Of a stretch of 64,000 bases of DNA, positions 12,460-23,957 are shown in pieces; positions within the stretch are counted from its first letter, which is position 1; every line of letters starts with the position of its first letter. The stretch is taken from assembly GCA_015680685.1 (NCBI GenBank), contig MNCI01000900.1:354087-418086 (forward strand), in the 5' to 3' direction. The notes below the pieces were generated by a model, which was given only the letters and a program-made list of their open reading frames with translations, ran no database searches and was not told the DNA's origin. A program made the translations under genes and the position numbers. This stretch comes from Gnetum montanum (lineage: Eukaryota > Streptophyta > Gnetopsida > Gnetales > Gnetaceae).

Positions 12460-13422
12460 TTTATTCATCCTTATTATTTAGTATAGGTAATTTTATTAGA
12501 TGATCATTTATTAAAAGAGTCTCTCAATCAAGAAAATAGAGATCAAACTGGAAATGGAGTTCATCCTTAGTGATGTCTAGAGAATCTATGAGGGAAATAG
12601 AGCTTAATTCAAAGTTACTAAATGATGGTTCTAGGGCTTGACATACCTAAGTTGGAGAATAACTCAATATCAAATGTCAATGGATAGGCAACCATATTCA
12701 CCTAGATTAGAATAAGAAAATTTAGATTCTAGAGAAGCTTTATAAAATAAATGATATAAACTATTAAAGTTGTGTGATGTCAAAATGTCATGTGTTGAAA
12801 CCTTTAAAAGTACATGTTGTTTCTTCAGGCCATATAAGTAATAAAGAAGAATAATTTATCATGGAATCTTTCATTTATAATAGAATAATTTAGCAAATGA
12901 TAGAGTAGAGCTACAAGTAGAAAGCAACAGGTGATTAGCTAGAAGATAAGCAATGGCAAGTGGTAGTAGTAGGTAGAGGTTGGAACTATTCCTCTAGTTT
13001 TTTGTGACAAAAATTTTTAGTTTCTTAAGATTTGTGTAAATTTTAGCATCAAATGAAATGATTTGCTAAATTTAGTAAGAGTAGACAATTTGCAAGATTT
13101 TTTAAGCTTAGATCAAAGCTTTAGCTTTGATTTTGTTGTGGGAATTGATAACCCTATGATGCTATCTTAGTTTCAAGGGTTTAGAATATTTCTTTAGATC
13201 TATGACTAAAATTAAAGTGAATGTGCTTACATGATTTCTTTTATCAATTCTAGATAGAAAACATGTTGTTTACCTAGGGATTTTTCTAATTTGTAACTAA
13301 GATATGATAGAAATAAGATTTTATGTTACTATCATGATAAATAGTGCATAAGCGTTGCTACTGCAAAGAAATTTGAGAGTGTTGAGTAATTTAAAGCTAA
13401 ATTTAGTTAATTTTTTAAGTTT
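12460..13422. other. Region upstream of E0 RT, no clear gene
   Basis: It is on the N-terminal side of the minus-strand RT. A weak coding echo near 12480-12650 could be protease or linker, but I cannot support a domain. AT-rich, with no repeats of note. Confidence 0.3.
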
Positions 13423-13892
13423 GATAATTAGAAATAAGAATAGACCATCATTTTAAAGGTGAAATCCATAATTTTTCTTGTGAATTTTAAGAAAGCATTA
13501 ATTTAGAGGGTTTTATCATAAAGAACACAACATGAGAAAATTGATGTGGTTCACTTTGTAAAAGCTAAGTGTTATTGATGTATTTTTAACACAATGAATG
13601 ATGTACTACATCAAAGATACGAAATCAAAAATTTTTAATAAGAAACATCAATGTTTGTAATGTTAGATTAAAACTAGATTCCTACATAACATGTTAAAAT
13701 GCTAAATTTGGCAATTAGAAATAAGAACATAGCATCATTCTCAAGGTGAAATCCATAAATTCTCTTGTGAATTTTAAGAAAGCATTAATTTGGAGGGTTT
13801 TACCATTAAGAACATGATGTGAGAAAATCAACATGGTTTACTTTGTAAAAACTAAGTGTTATCAATGTATTTTTAACACAATGAATGATGTT
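13423..13892. repeat. 287-bp direct repeat, second unit split by E2
   Basis: GAAATAAGAA starts at 13431 and again at 13718. The two units agree over most of their length. The second unit stops at 13892, where E2 begins, and continues after E2 at 22797 (GTACATCAAAGATATGAAATC) to about 22890. This confirms that E2 landed inside it. Confidence 0.8.
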
Positions 13893-13910
13893 TGATGAGT
13901 GGCGAGGTAC

Positions 13911-14035
13911 TCCATAGACAAGCTAGTTGTGGCATCTAGATAATTACAAAGTGGTTGAACATATGGTTGAGAACACAACATGAGAAAATTGTTGTGGTTC
14001 AACCATTATCTAGAAAATTATTGTGTCCATGAGAA
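13911..14035. other. Filler insertion in E2 3' LTR
   Basis: Relative to the other LTR, about 125 bp are inserted after GGCGAGGTAC. Bases 13911-13948 repeat LTR sequence found again at 14080-14117. The middle (about 13968-14000) resembles flanking repeat sequence at 13522-13553 (GAACACAACATGAGAAAATT). A patchwork like this is typical of repair by template switching. Confidence 0.65.
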
Positions 14036-14714
14036 CTCAACCATATGAATATGAGTGTTCATGCATGATTCGGTCGAACTCCATAGACAAGCTAGTTGTG
14101 GTATCTAGATAATTACATGTTGATCATAGTCTACTATCTTCCCACCTGGACTAGTATTTTTTTTGTCACGTATGGTTTAGTCTAGAGTGAGGTGTATGAT
14201 GTGGTCCTAGCTAGTGCTACTCCTAGAGGCAATGGAAAATAACTTTGATTAACCTAAGAGGGAAGGGGAGAAGAGAATCTAAGCTAGCCTAAGTGTGATG
14301 AGCATCCATCCTTAATCATCCGTACACATCTTGGACCTCATGTACTACCATTGGGATTACCAAGCACATGTCCTAGGTATGCTACTAGGATACCAAGTAG
14401 TCACACTTAAATGCTCATGATTAAGTCATACTCATTCCATGTTTACTAACAGGGGTAGGAGATGAGGGTAGAGAAATATTAATTATGAAAGCAATAAATA
14501 ACAATTAAGATTAAGTGAATGCTGCAATGATGAAGTAATCTCAATCTTTATTGTTAGTCATGTGCATGTCCAAGTACGTCACACTCAAATAAAGGTTTCG
14601 TAAAATTACAATCATCACATTGCGGGAATGCACTGTGGAAAGGGTTGAGAGGAAAAAATGACAAAAAAATCTTGCTCTAACACTACCTATTCTTTTTCCA
14701 TGTGCTCCATTGTG

Positions 14715-14822
14715 TATTTATAGGCTCACACAGGAACCACAATATCGTGTATTCGATATCGCTTGTCAGGCCATGATATCGTGTACCCAATATTGGGGGT
14801 TCAATATCAAGGGTCTGATATC
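14715..14822 (-). promoter_or_regulatory. E2 3' LTR U3 array and TATA box
   Basis: RATATY motifs start at 14741, 14755, 14775, 14789, 14803 and 14817: steps 14, 20, 14, 14, 14. The same steps occur in the 5' LTR. TATAAATA (minus) is at 14715-14722. Confidence 0.75.
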
Positions 14823-14848
14823 AGAGGCTAACAAACCATGGTTCATCA

Positions 14849-14860
14849 TATTCCTATGAC
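14849..14860 (-). promoter_or_regulatory. E2 polypurine tract, decayed
   Basis: On the minus strand CAGTCATAGGAATATG directly precedes the LTR start. It aligns with CAATCATGGGGGTATG of E1. Confidence 0.6.
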
Positions 14861-15073
14861 TGAATGCAAACTCATCCTTAAGTTAAACAAAATGAGAACA
14901 AGCCCCATTGATTACACAGTGGATAGGTATGGGATTATTGACTAACTAAGAATTTATTCATGCCATAGTGGAGGATTGCATACAATAAAATTGAAACATG
15001 AACATAAATTTACAAAAGTACAAAACTTTGTTGGAACTCATATGGTTTTAGGTGGTGGTGGTTCCTCCATAGG

Positions 15074-17840
15074 TCATTTTCCCTTATCTTGTGCTCCAGT
15101 TTTTGGAATTTGATGGCTCTGAAGTAGTGCTTGGAGCTTTTCCTCTTCAGTTTGGGGGTCTTGTGCTATCCATGCTGATGCTTCAATGTTTGATAGAGTC
15201 GACACCTCCCATGAACATGACAGTTGTAAGAAGATTTGATTTGCTTTGACATACAAGGTAGTAAACAACCATCGTTCCTTCTTGTAGGCTCTAGCTTTAT
15301 CCTTGTACTCCTAGTAATCTATAAGCTATCAAGCCAAGTTTACTGTGACATCTTTTTATCCTTGGTAGCTCGTTTTGACCATCTCTAACTCAGAATTTTC
15401 CGCTTCTAACTTCTATAGCATCTTCTTGTGCTCCCAAATTCTATTTCATAGTTTGCATAGGTGTTAGCTACCTACTTCTCCAGCTCTATTCTGGTGTCCT
15501 ACTATTAACATGGCTAAATTGGTATACCATAGGTTTGCCAATTCCATGTACTCCATAAGATCTTGTATCTATAGGTCCCAGCTTTTGAGCTCTACTTGGT
15601 GGATGAATGCATAGGTGTCCAGTATGACCTACCAATCAGTTTGTTGAGCACTAAAGATGTTAATGTGGACCTTGGCCATATGGATCTCTTTCTCAATGAC
15701 TTACTTATACATCCCCACCTAATCTCTAAAGTGCTTCTTTATTCTCTCATGTCGCTTGGCCTCATTTTGCCATGCGCTTATTTCAATTGCTATCTTTTGA
15801 CAGATTGTGCATACCTCCTCCATTAAGAGGGTTTGATTCTCTTTGGCCAAGAAATTCATGTCCTAGTTAACCCTAAATAACTATTCTCTTAATCACTGAA
15901 AACTCTCTTTGAGAACATTCTTTTGTTTCTCCATAGTGGTCAACCAAAGATTTTCTATAGCAAGTTGTTTATTCCCTTCTTGCAAGGCCTTGATCGCTTT
16001 GGCATGCACATATGTCTACACTTGTTCCTTGGAAGCATCCTAATTAGCCCTCTCTTTCTCCTCTTCCACTCTTTTATTGTCTACCAATAATTTAGTGAGT
16101 TGCTCTATCTTGAAAGGTTCTAGCTGGTCTATGGGGATGAATTGAGATGGATCCCACTGTGCATCTTGTAGGGTGATGAGCCTTTCTTAGAGTGTTTCCA
16201 ACTCTACCTCTACATGCTTAGCCCTGATCTTTGCCATGACCAGCTTCCCTTTAGTGGAGATGAGGTTTGATTGAATTGCTGTAACAACTTGTAGGATGTT
16301 AAACAAGGATGTCATGACTTTTCCTATTTATAGTAATTGATCAAAAACATCCTCATGCTCCGTAGGAGTCATCAAGGGGCCAACCAAAGTTTGACCATCA
16401 CATTCTCTTGTGAAATCCATCGGTGGTACAACAGGGACATTAAAGGACTCTTTTATGTGGTCTGTGACGACTTCTACAGCTCTTGCTACATCTTGGTGCT
16501 GCATGACCATGAATGTGACACCTTCACCTATTCCCAATTGCACCTGAAAGGATGTAGCATTTTCCAACATCTGTTGTGACCAATGTGTTTCCCCTCCTCT
16601 TGTTTGGATGGACACTTCGCCCCATGTGCAATTTATGAAAACTATGGGTCGTACAACGTCGTTGATGACCCAAAAGAGATTGGTATCATGACGAATTCCC
16701 CAGCTAACCATCTCAACGATAGCCTTGAGATGGCTCATTAACAATCAATAATCCTAAAATAGTGGTGGCAATTGGTCTTGCTGGCCTGTGCTAGGCCCTG
16801 CTTCTTATTTTTGACTACGCCATGTGCTTGGGAGTTGGCTAGGCCCTGTAGGTTAAGTCAAATATTTTGTTCTTATTTTGGCTCCAGTGTCTCACTAGCA
16901 TTTTTTCTTGGGGCTGGTGGTTTCAGCAATTTGATGAATGAAGCATTTTGGGATCTTCTAGGGATATCATTGGTGTACCCCAGAATTCTAGCATGCCAGC
17001 ATAACTTCCTAATGAGATAGGGAAGTGACAATGTAAGCTTCCCTATCTTGCATTCCTCAAATCACCTCAAAATTTCCATGAGATATAGATGGGGGAGGTT
17101 AGCATTAACCTTGCCCATCAATATCATACTTCCTCTTGCTACATACGTTGAGATCTTGTTCAGTCCTTTCATTTGCAAGATGTGATAAGTGCTAATCTTG
17201 AAATAGATCCTCTCTTCTAGAGTCAACTCTCCATATACCTTTTCTTCCTTGTCACATCCTTTTCAACCAAATGTTTTGTGCATCAGCATTGGAGCAAGTG
17301 GACAGGTGAGCAATTTTTGATCCCATATTTTGGAAGATTCAACACTTTCAAAATGGCCTTGGCAGAAAAACCCATAGACACACTACCAATATTAACTATG
17401 GTGCCTTCTTCTTTATTGTGCCAAAATTGGTACATCTCTCCTAAGTACCAGGTGCGACTTTTAGAAAGGATAGGCCATAATGGGGATCCTTTGAGTTGGT
17501 CCCTAACTACCTTGAGAGCGAACTCCATGAAAGGTCCAAAGTTTAGTTCCATGATCATAGCTACTGACGTGGACCTTTCATGGATCACCTAAACACATTC
17601 TGAGAACAACGTGAGATGTTGTCCTTGTTTAGGTGCTTTAGTGGCTCCTCTTTCAGCTTGTCCTGATTGCATAGTAATAGGAGGTTCTTGATGGATGTTG
17701 AATGATTGTGCCTCTTGTTCTACATGTTCCTTGGGAGATGCCTAGCCTCTACCTCTCCTTGGTCATTTGGACACAATTTGAGAGGGTTCTCCTTGCTATC
17801 CATGTTTAGGGACCATCTGCAATCACTTGGGGCCATCCAT
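15074..17840 (-). pseudogene. E2 ORF2: unidentified second protein of the element
   Basis: I do not recognise this protein. Joining the open stretches by eye gives about 900 codons with roughly a dozen or more in-frame stops and at least two frameshifts. The start at 17840 (MDGPK) is the first Met, followed by a basic PRRGRG stretch. A globular part follows (FGPFMEFALKVVRDQLKG, SRTWYLGEMYQFW, LTLEERIYFKISTYHI, PYLIRKLCWHARILGY), then NATSFQVQLGIGEG and DHIKESFNVPVVPPMDF near 16440-16570. The C-terminal third (16300-15100) is rich in Lys/Glu/Leu/Gln and looks coiled-coil. It ends PKTGAQDKGK at 15074. E5 carries a homologue (39500-42275), so ORF2 is an inherited part of the family. A role in RNA binding or particle assembly is a guess. 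Confidence 0.7.
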
Positions 17841-18315
17841 TGGTAAGGTTGCTTACAAAGTTTGATTTATACCTTCTTACCTTTAATGAATTTGTTTCTT
17901 ATTTTGTGTGATCCAAAGTTAGGAAATTTTATAAAAATGTTCCCTAAAAGTTTTGATATTGGGCCCAATTTGCTTAGGTGGTTCCAGAAATTAATTCCCT
18001 TGGTATGAGAGAAGAGATAAAGTTGATTTGGCAACGTGTTTAATAATTTTCATAGTATTTTACCCTTTATGATATCCTTTGGGCAATGATGAATTTTGAA
18101 AAATTATGCATGACTTGGAGTGTACCCTTCCCCATGACTAAGCTGAATACTCTAGGTTTAGATGGGTTCAATCAGGATGGGAATTGGAGCATTAACGAAC
18201 AAGTTATGGATGTTGGAACGAGAGGCATGCAAGTTAGCAAGTTCATGGAGAAAAAAGTGAACAACTCCCCCTGCATGAGTAGTGTAAAATGATGTTGATG
18301 TGTGCGGGAAGCCCA

Positions 18316-18373
18316 TATATATAGCTTTTTTAGGGATATGATATCGTGTACCCAATAGCGCGAACTCAATATC
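18316..18373 (-). promoter_or_regulatory. E2 internal LTR-like promoter upstream of ORF2
   Basis: AATATC (18368), AATAGC (18354) and GATATC (18340) sit at exact 14-bp steps. TATATATA (18316-18323) lies 16 bp further along the minus strand. LTR U3s of this family have the same arrangement. ORF2 begins about 480 bp downstream. E5 has a counterpart at 42825-42910. Confidence 0.6.
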
Positions 18374-19189
18374 ACAGCCCATTGAAAATAGGGTACTTAG
18401 TAAAATTAATGAATTTCTAAATTTCCAAGGACACAAATGAAGGAATTGAGGTTAATTGGAAAGGTGTAGGGTAACATTAAATAGACCAAAAGGCATAAAA
18501 GGTATAATGGGATGGAATCTGAAAATGACATTCCTAAATGGGATGAGGAAAAAGGACATGAGATGGTGTATAGGAACGTTTGAACTTAGAAGGATGATAA
18601 AGGAAAGAATAGATTTGGCAACGAAGTACTCGAAGGTTATAAAATGATGTGGTGGTGTGAAACAAGTACAAATTACAAAATTTATGCAAGTGGGTGCTCC
18701 CCAAAGTAGGTTCCTACCTATAATTCCCTTACGTAACCACCCTTAAAATGTCCATAGGCACTAGAAGGGTTAAATGTAATCCACACTAGTTCCACAAAAC
18801 ACACACATGTAGATACCACCATGATGAGGTATGAATTCAATGCTACACAAGACATGAGTCATAAATACATGAACAACGAGATGAGGTGAATTGTAGAAGG
18901 GATTTCAGAGATTGGGACATGAAGCAACTGACCTAGGGCATAATGAATCTTGAGTGTAGGATGTCATTAATGTGTCATTCACCTGTTGCTCCAAAATCAA
19001 GACCAAGTCCATTCCTCTGATCAGTGACATCACATTGTTTCATCCCATGATGGAAAATCATAAGAGTACCATGAAAATAAGGCATATGATCACTTGGCAT
19101 TTTTTTCAAGGAAGGCATCATTTGGAATTTCTTTGTAGCACTTTGAGCTTGATCTTTTCTTTTTCTTTTTGTGTGGCTGCTTTGGCACA

Positions 19190-19220
<31 letters not shown>

Positions 19221-19783
19221 TTGAATGCTTAATCTAGAGAAACTGCCTACCTTCAGGCATGGGTGCATGTATTTGTAGTGGGACCTCCTAGAATAGCATT
19301 GGTTTTCTTGAGTGAGTGTCTTTATTACTCTTACTCTCATTTTTTGTTAGATCCACAAGGATCTTGGTACACCCCAGCTACATGGTAACTCCTACAGATG
19401 TCACCAAAGAGAATCCACAAGGTCCCTTAATGTCACACCCTGGCCATTCCCTCTTAGTCCATCATTTTTCACTCTGGGAATAATAAGCACAAAATTACTT
19501 TTAAGTTTTAATGATGTCAAAAATATCATCATACCCAGAGTAGAACCTCTTATTAATACAATGGTTGGGTGGATGTGGTGGGCTCACTGTCCAAATAATT
19601 AGTCACTTGAGACTTGAAAGCAAAGAACAATACCTCAACCAATGAGTCACATGAGTGCTTTATTCATAGATGAGATTACTCATAAAAAGATAAAAAGATA
19701 AAACAACAAAATGAAAGATGAAAAACTAAAAAATAAAAATTGTAAAATTAAGGAAAAGGAAAAATATTTATTAATTCTACTTG
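18374..19783 (-). other. E2 non-coding block between gag and internal promoter
   Basis: No protein is recognised. The block aligns with 42910-44100 of E5 (for example TGACATCACATTGT at 19024 and 43566, and the GGCATGGGTG zone at 19256 and 43720), so it is an old part of the element. A pure (CT)n run is at 19194-19221. Confidence 0.55.
19194..19221. repeat. (CT)n microsatellite
   Basis: About 14 uninterrupted CT units inside the E2 non-coding block. Confidence 0.9.
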
Positions 19784-21815
19784 TTAGAATGGAGGATATC
19801 CCCCATAACTAATCAGTTGAGCATGGCTAGAATTAATAAATGGAAGGTTAGGATCCATGCATGTTGGAAATATTGGGGCCCAATCATATCCAACCCATTG
19901 GGTGTCTTTTGATGTGGTGGTTGGAATGTACCCAAACCGGAGTTCACACACTTGATTAATATTAACATAGTGGGGCAAGTTATAAGATGTGGTTAATTGA
20001 TAAGGAGTTGACCCACTATGGCACCTGTGACCGTAAGATGGTATGTAAGGATCGATATGTCTTCCTATGTGGCTATATTCATTGGGTTGCATAGTTGTTG
20101 GAGCATTGAGTGGTGGCCTAGATAAGGTAACATGAGGCATTGGGTTCGAGGAGAAAGATGCAACACGGTGTTGAACTTGTGTTGAGTGGGAGGATGCAGT
20201 GGTCTCAGAACTATGTTGTCCCTTTCTATGATCATGTCTAAAGAAGGGATGCCTTCAATGTTGTGGAGGATTCTCACTGCAATTGATAGTAGTAGAACAA
20301 GTAACATTCGTGAGTTGATGCTGTGATGCAAATCCTTATGGCATAATTGGTGGTAATGTAGAAGGAGGTGAAGGATGAGAATATTGAGGGTAAGGAGAAG
20401 TATAATGCACATGAGGTGGTGATCGTGTTGAATAGGATATGGGTTGATAGTACTTAGGAGAATGATAACAATGTGGTGAGATAGAGGATGTTGACTCGGT
20501 TGAGAAAATAGGATGTTGAAATTGATAAGTGCTTGGGTTCGGATGATATGAAGGGTGCGACCACTTTGGGGGAAGCCTCCCCCATGAATAGGATTTTTGC
20601 CACTATGATTGAACAAAGAATTTTTGTATGAACTCTAAATTTAGCATTCTTCCCCAATCCTCATGTAAATGTGACAAGATTGGGCATTGACCTTTGGGGT
20701 GATCATACAGGAAAATGTTACATTGATACATATGATTTGTAGTTGAGTTCTTATTCTCTTCAACCCTTCTTTCCAATTGTATAAGGGTGTTTTGTCCTAC
20801 TTCTTAGTTTGTCGTGGTTCTACCTCTAATAGTGTTGGTATATTCTCCACATTTTTCAGGCATCCATTCCATCATCTTATTGATCTTTGCCTCAATTTCA
20901 TCTAGTGATTGTAGTATTGGAAAAGATGATTCCACCTCCTTGAGGTGAGTTGATTTCTCCTCTTTATGATCATGGACCTTTGCTAATCCAAGATTTTGAT
21001 CCCGTTGAGAGCTTTCAACATTCTCCCACTTAGCAATTTCTCCTTATTCTTTTGCTACTTGCTTAATAAGCTCTTGGAATCGATGGGTTAGTAACTCATA
21101 TAGTTGAATTGGGGCATACATCCATAGGGTCTCCCTTGTCTTATTACGGAGCCCATCCATGATGTGATACATTAGCCTTTCCTAAGAGAACCCATGGCCT
21201 GGGCAGTTGTTTAACAATGCATAGTATCTTTCTAAGTCCATGTCCAAGGTTTCATGTTGCCCTTGTTTCCATTCTTGGATTTGTCTTGTCAAGGATGACA
21301 CTCTAGCATAGGTTTGATATCATTTAGTAGTTCTACCATTGTTGGCCATCTACAAATTGATTTTGGTTTTAAGGATCTGTACCATACTTTTGTTGGCCAA
21401 CGAGTGTAAGAGGAAAGAGCTTAAGTTTTTGCCACCCATTATCAATATTGTTGCATACACAGGCATCATGGAAGGCTTGTAAATGATGTTGTGAATATAA
21501 ATCATAGCCTCTTGAAAACTTGCGAAAGTTGTTTAAATCAAGCTTGGGTAGACAACTTTCCTTGCAATGCCTGCAGGGTATTCAAATAGCCTCTTGTATA
21601 TGAATTAGGCTCTTAGTGACTAGCAGGGGTTCATCGTCACTAGGTAGATTATGAGTTTGTAAGTTGGGATGATGTTGTCTTTGTTTATGTACATAGGAAA
21701 CCCCTACATTAGATTGAGTACTCCAAACTTTGTCTTCATCATCATATAATTCATTGGTTCTCCAATGAATTACCTTACTAGTTGTTGCATTGTCATAGTC
21801 TTGTGAGAGAGGCAT
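19784..21815 (-). pseudogene. gag: E2 gag, degenerate
   Basis: The start at 21815 (MPLSQDYD) lies about 110 bp inside the primer site, like the gag starts of E4 and E6. The acidic linker and DDEPLLVTKSL are near 21620. The capsid block covers about 21590-21080, including a decayed GMYAPIQL-like helix and a segment matching the HHVMDGL-type block of the other copies. The zinc knuckle near 20710 reads CNIFLYDHPKGQC, with the second Cys lost. A long Pro/His/Ser/Tyr-rich tail runs to the stop at 19784. Several frames are used. No protease follows, unlike E1, E3 and E5. Confidence 0.75.
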
Positions 21816-21924
21816 TGTTGTGAATTGTGTGTGACTTAGTTGAAATTAATTTCTTTTCTAAAAGATATATCGTGAATACTTTGTTACAAAAATCTTGTAT
21901 GATATAACTAATCTAGATAACTAG

Positions 21925-21948
21925 CATCGTCCTTGGCAATGATGCCAA
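21925..21948 (-). promoter_or_regulatory. E2 primer binding site
   Basis: On the minus strand TTGGCATCATTGCCAAGGAC directly follows the LTR. It fits a decayed Asp-tRNA site (TGGCGCCGTTGCCGGGGA), mostly by transitions. The tRNA identity is from knowledge of plant Ty3 elements. Confidence 0.7.
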
Positions 21949-22791
21949 TGATGAGTGGTGAGGTACCCTTACACTCAACCATACTAATATGAGTGTTCAC
22001 ACACGATCTGGTCAAACTTCATAGATGGGCTAGTTGTGGTATTTAGATAATTACACATTGATCGTAGTTCGCTGTCTTCCCACTTGGACTAGTCTTTGCT
22101 TTGTCACATATGATTTAGTCCAGAGTGAGGTGTATGATGTGGTCCTAAGCTAGTGCTACTCCTAGAGGCAATGGAAAATAACTTTGATTAGCCTAAGAGG
22201 GAACGGGAGAAGAAAATATAAGCTAGCCTAAGTGTGATGAGAATCCATTCTTAATCATCCATACACATCTTAGACCTCATGTACTACCACTAGGATTAGC
22301 ATGCACATGTCCTAGGTATGCTATTGGGATACCAAGTAGTCACACTTAAATGCTCATGATTAATTCATACTCATTCCACATTTACTAACAAGGGTAGGAG
22401 ATGAGGGTAGAGAAATATTAATTATAAAATAAATAAATAATAATTAAAATTAAGTGAATGCTGCAATGCTGAATTAATATCGATCTTTATTGCTGGTCAT
22501 GTGTGTGTCCAAGTATGTCACACTGAAATGAAGGTTTTGTACAATTACAATCATCACATTGTGGGCATGCACTAGGGAAAGGGTTGAAAGGAAAAACTGA
22601 CAAAAAGATCCTACTCTAATACTAACTTCCTATTCTTTTCCCATGCATCCCATTATGTATTTATAGGCTCACATAGGAACCAAAATATCACGTATCCGAT
22701 ATCGCTTGTCAGGCCACGATATTGCATTCCTGATATCAAGGGTTCGATATCGAGGGTCTGATATCAGACCATGAAAAATCATGGTTCATCA
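21949..22791 (-). repeat. E2 5' LTR (843 bp)
   Basis: TGATGAGTGGTGAGGTACCC at the inner end; TGGTTCATCA at the outer end, followed by target duplication ATGTT. Confidence 0.9.
22658..22765 (-). promoter_or_regulatory. E2 5' LTR U3 array and TATA box
   Basis: RATATY motifs start at 22684, 22698, 22718, 22732, 22746 and 22760 (steps 14, 20, 14, 14, 14). TATAAATA (minus) is at 22658-22665. Confidence 0.75.
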
Positions 22792-22796
22792 ATGTT

Positions 22797-23957
22797 GTAC
22801 ATCAAAGATATGAAATCAAAAATATTTAATGAGAAAAATTAATGTTTGTAATGTTAGAGTTAAATTAGATTCCTACATACCACATTAAAATGATAAAGAA
22901 AATTTTAACATGAGTATTGATACAAAGAACTAAAAGAAACATAGAAAATAAAAAAAATATTATAAAGAAGATTTTATGATTAACATTAAAACATCATAAA
23001 ACTAATGTCAAGAGGTAATCTTTTGGTTGCATTAGTATAAAAATCATTTGCTGTTATTAGAGGAATTGACATGGAGAATTGTATCTTTGATGCAACTCAA
23101 GACTAACTTGTTTTATTTATGCATGGATGTAGTAGCACCTAGGCTCTTGGTGATCGAACCTATGTTTTTTTTACTGGTAGATGAAAGAAGCATTTTGAAG
23201 AAAAAATAGAGAAGATTGGAATAATTAAGAATAAGTACCTCTTTGATGATACATTATTAATGTCATAAAAGTTGTGGGCTCACAAAGAAGTTAGAAAAAT
23301 TTTAAAATTTTGTATCAACCACTTTCATGTAGTTGTCAAGATTAGCCTAGGATAGGGATGATTTTGCAAGATTTGGAGGAATTATGCTAGGATTCCCTAT
23401 AGAACTTATAAAAATCATCTACAAGAAATGATCAAAAATAGAAGAACTATCAAAAAAATCCTTGTCTATAGGAAATGCTTAGACAAGCCATGGGAAAGAA
23501 GAAAGTAATGGTAGTTTAGCATTGATAGCACATTGTTCTTAGAGACTTAAACTTCTAGGGTAATGTCCAATCCACTAGGTTCTCAAATTTTTGTAGAGAG
23601 ATATATTAGATTCCAAGAGTTAGTAAAAAAGTCTTGATTATATGATATTCTTACAAAATTGTTTGCAAGAGTATTTCTAACATTGAAATTAGTGGCCTCA
23701 AATGATTTCCCATTTTGATGTGAAATAAAAAGGATTGAAGCTTCACATATTTTTGAAATAAGCATGAAAATAGAGGATGGTTACACCCTCTATGGATGAA
23801 AACCCACAGTGAAAATGTGAAATGGTCAAAGGGATCAAGAATCATCCTAAGGCCTAAAAGTATGTGCATATACTTGGATTTTATTAGCAAAAGATAGGAA
23901 AATTGTTAAATGTACTAACAACTAAATGTGATTATTGCAATTCAAATAAGTATCGAT
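22797..23957. other. AT-rich region after E2
   Basis: The first ~95 bp complete the 287-bp repeat unit interrupted by E2. The rest has no recognised protein, though weak plus-strand coding echoes precede family X. Confidence 0.4.

Larger units (their letters stand above)
9290..12460 (-). mobile_element. E0: remains of a Tat-like Ty3 pol region
   Basis: On the minus strand the order is reverse transcriptase (12450-11800), a weak RNase H zone, a second RNase H (10891-10601) and integrase (10310-9330). An extra archaeal-type RNase H between RT-RH and integrase is the known mark of the Tat/Ogre lineage. All parts are full of stops and frameshifts, and this looks like one of the oldest elements in the window. 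Gag, protease and LTRs were not identified. The direct repeat at 13423 may be part of it. Confidence 0.7.
13893..14848 (-). repeat. E2 3' LTR (956 bp)
   Basis: It matches the LTR at 21949-22791 along its length but is 113 bp longer because of an insertion near its outer end (13911-14035). U3 lies at the high-coordinate side, with a GATATC array and TATA box. Confidence 0.9.
13893..22791 (-). mobile_element. E2: complete 8.9-kb non-autonomous Ty3 element with gag and ORF2
   Basis: Both ends are defined: TGATGAG at 13893 and ...TTCATCA at 22791, flanked by a perfect 5-bp target duplication ATGTT (13888-13892 and 22792-22796). On the minus strand the order is 5' LTR (22791-21949), Asp-tRNA-like primer site, gag, a non-coding block, an LTR-like promoter, ORF2, polypurine tract and 3' LTR (14848-13893). 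No protease, RT or integrase is seen, so other elements must have supplied enzymes. E5 has the same plan with a protease in addition. Confidence 0.9.

Noticed and set aside
16337-16579. Plus-strand frame opposite ORF2
   Set aside because: Shadow of the minus-strand ORF2, which has a conserved homologue in E5.
18975-19340. Open frame of 121 codons over the (CT)n run
   Set aside because: It owes its length to the microsatellite (RERERE) and has no domain; it lies in a non-coding block shared with E5.
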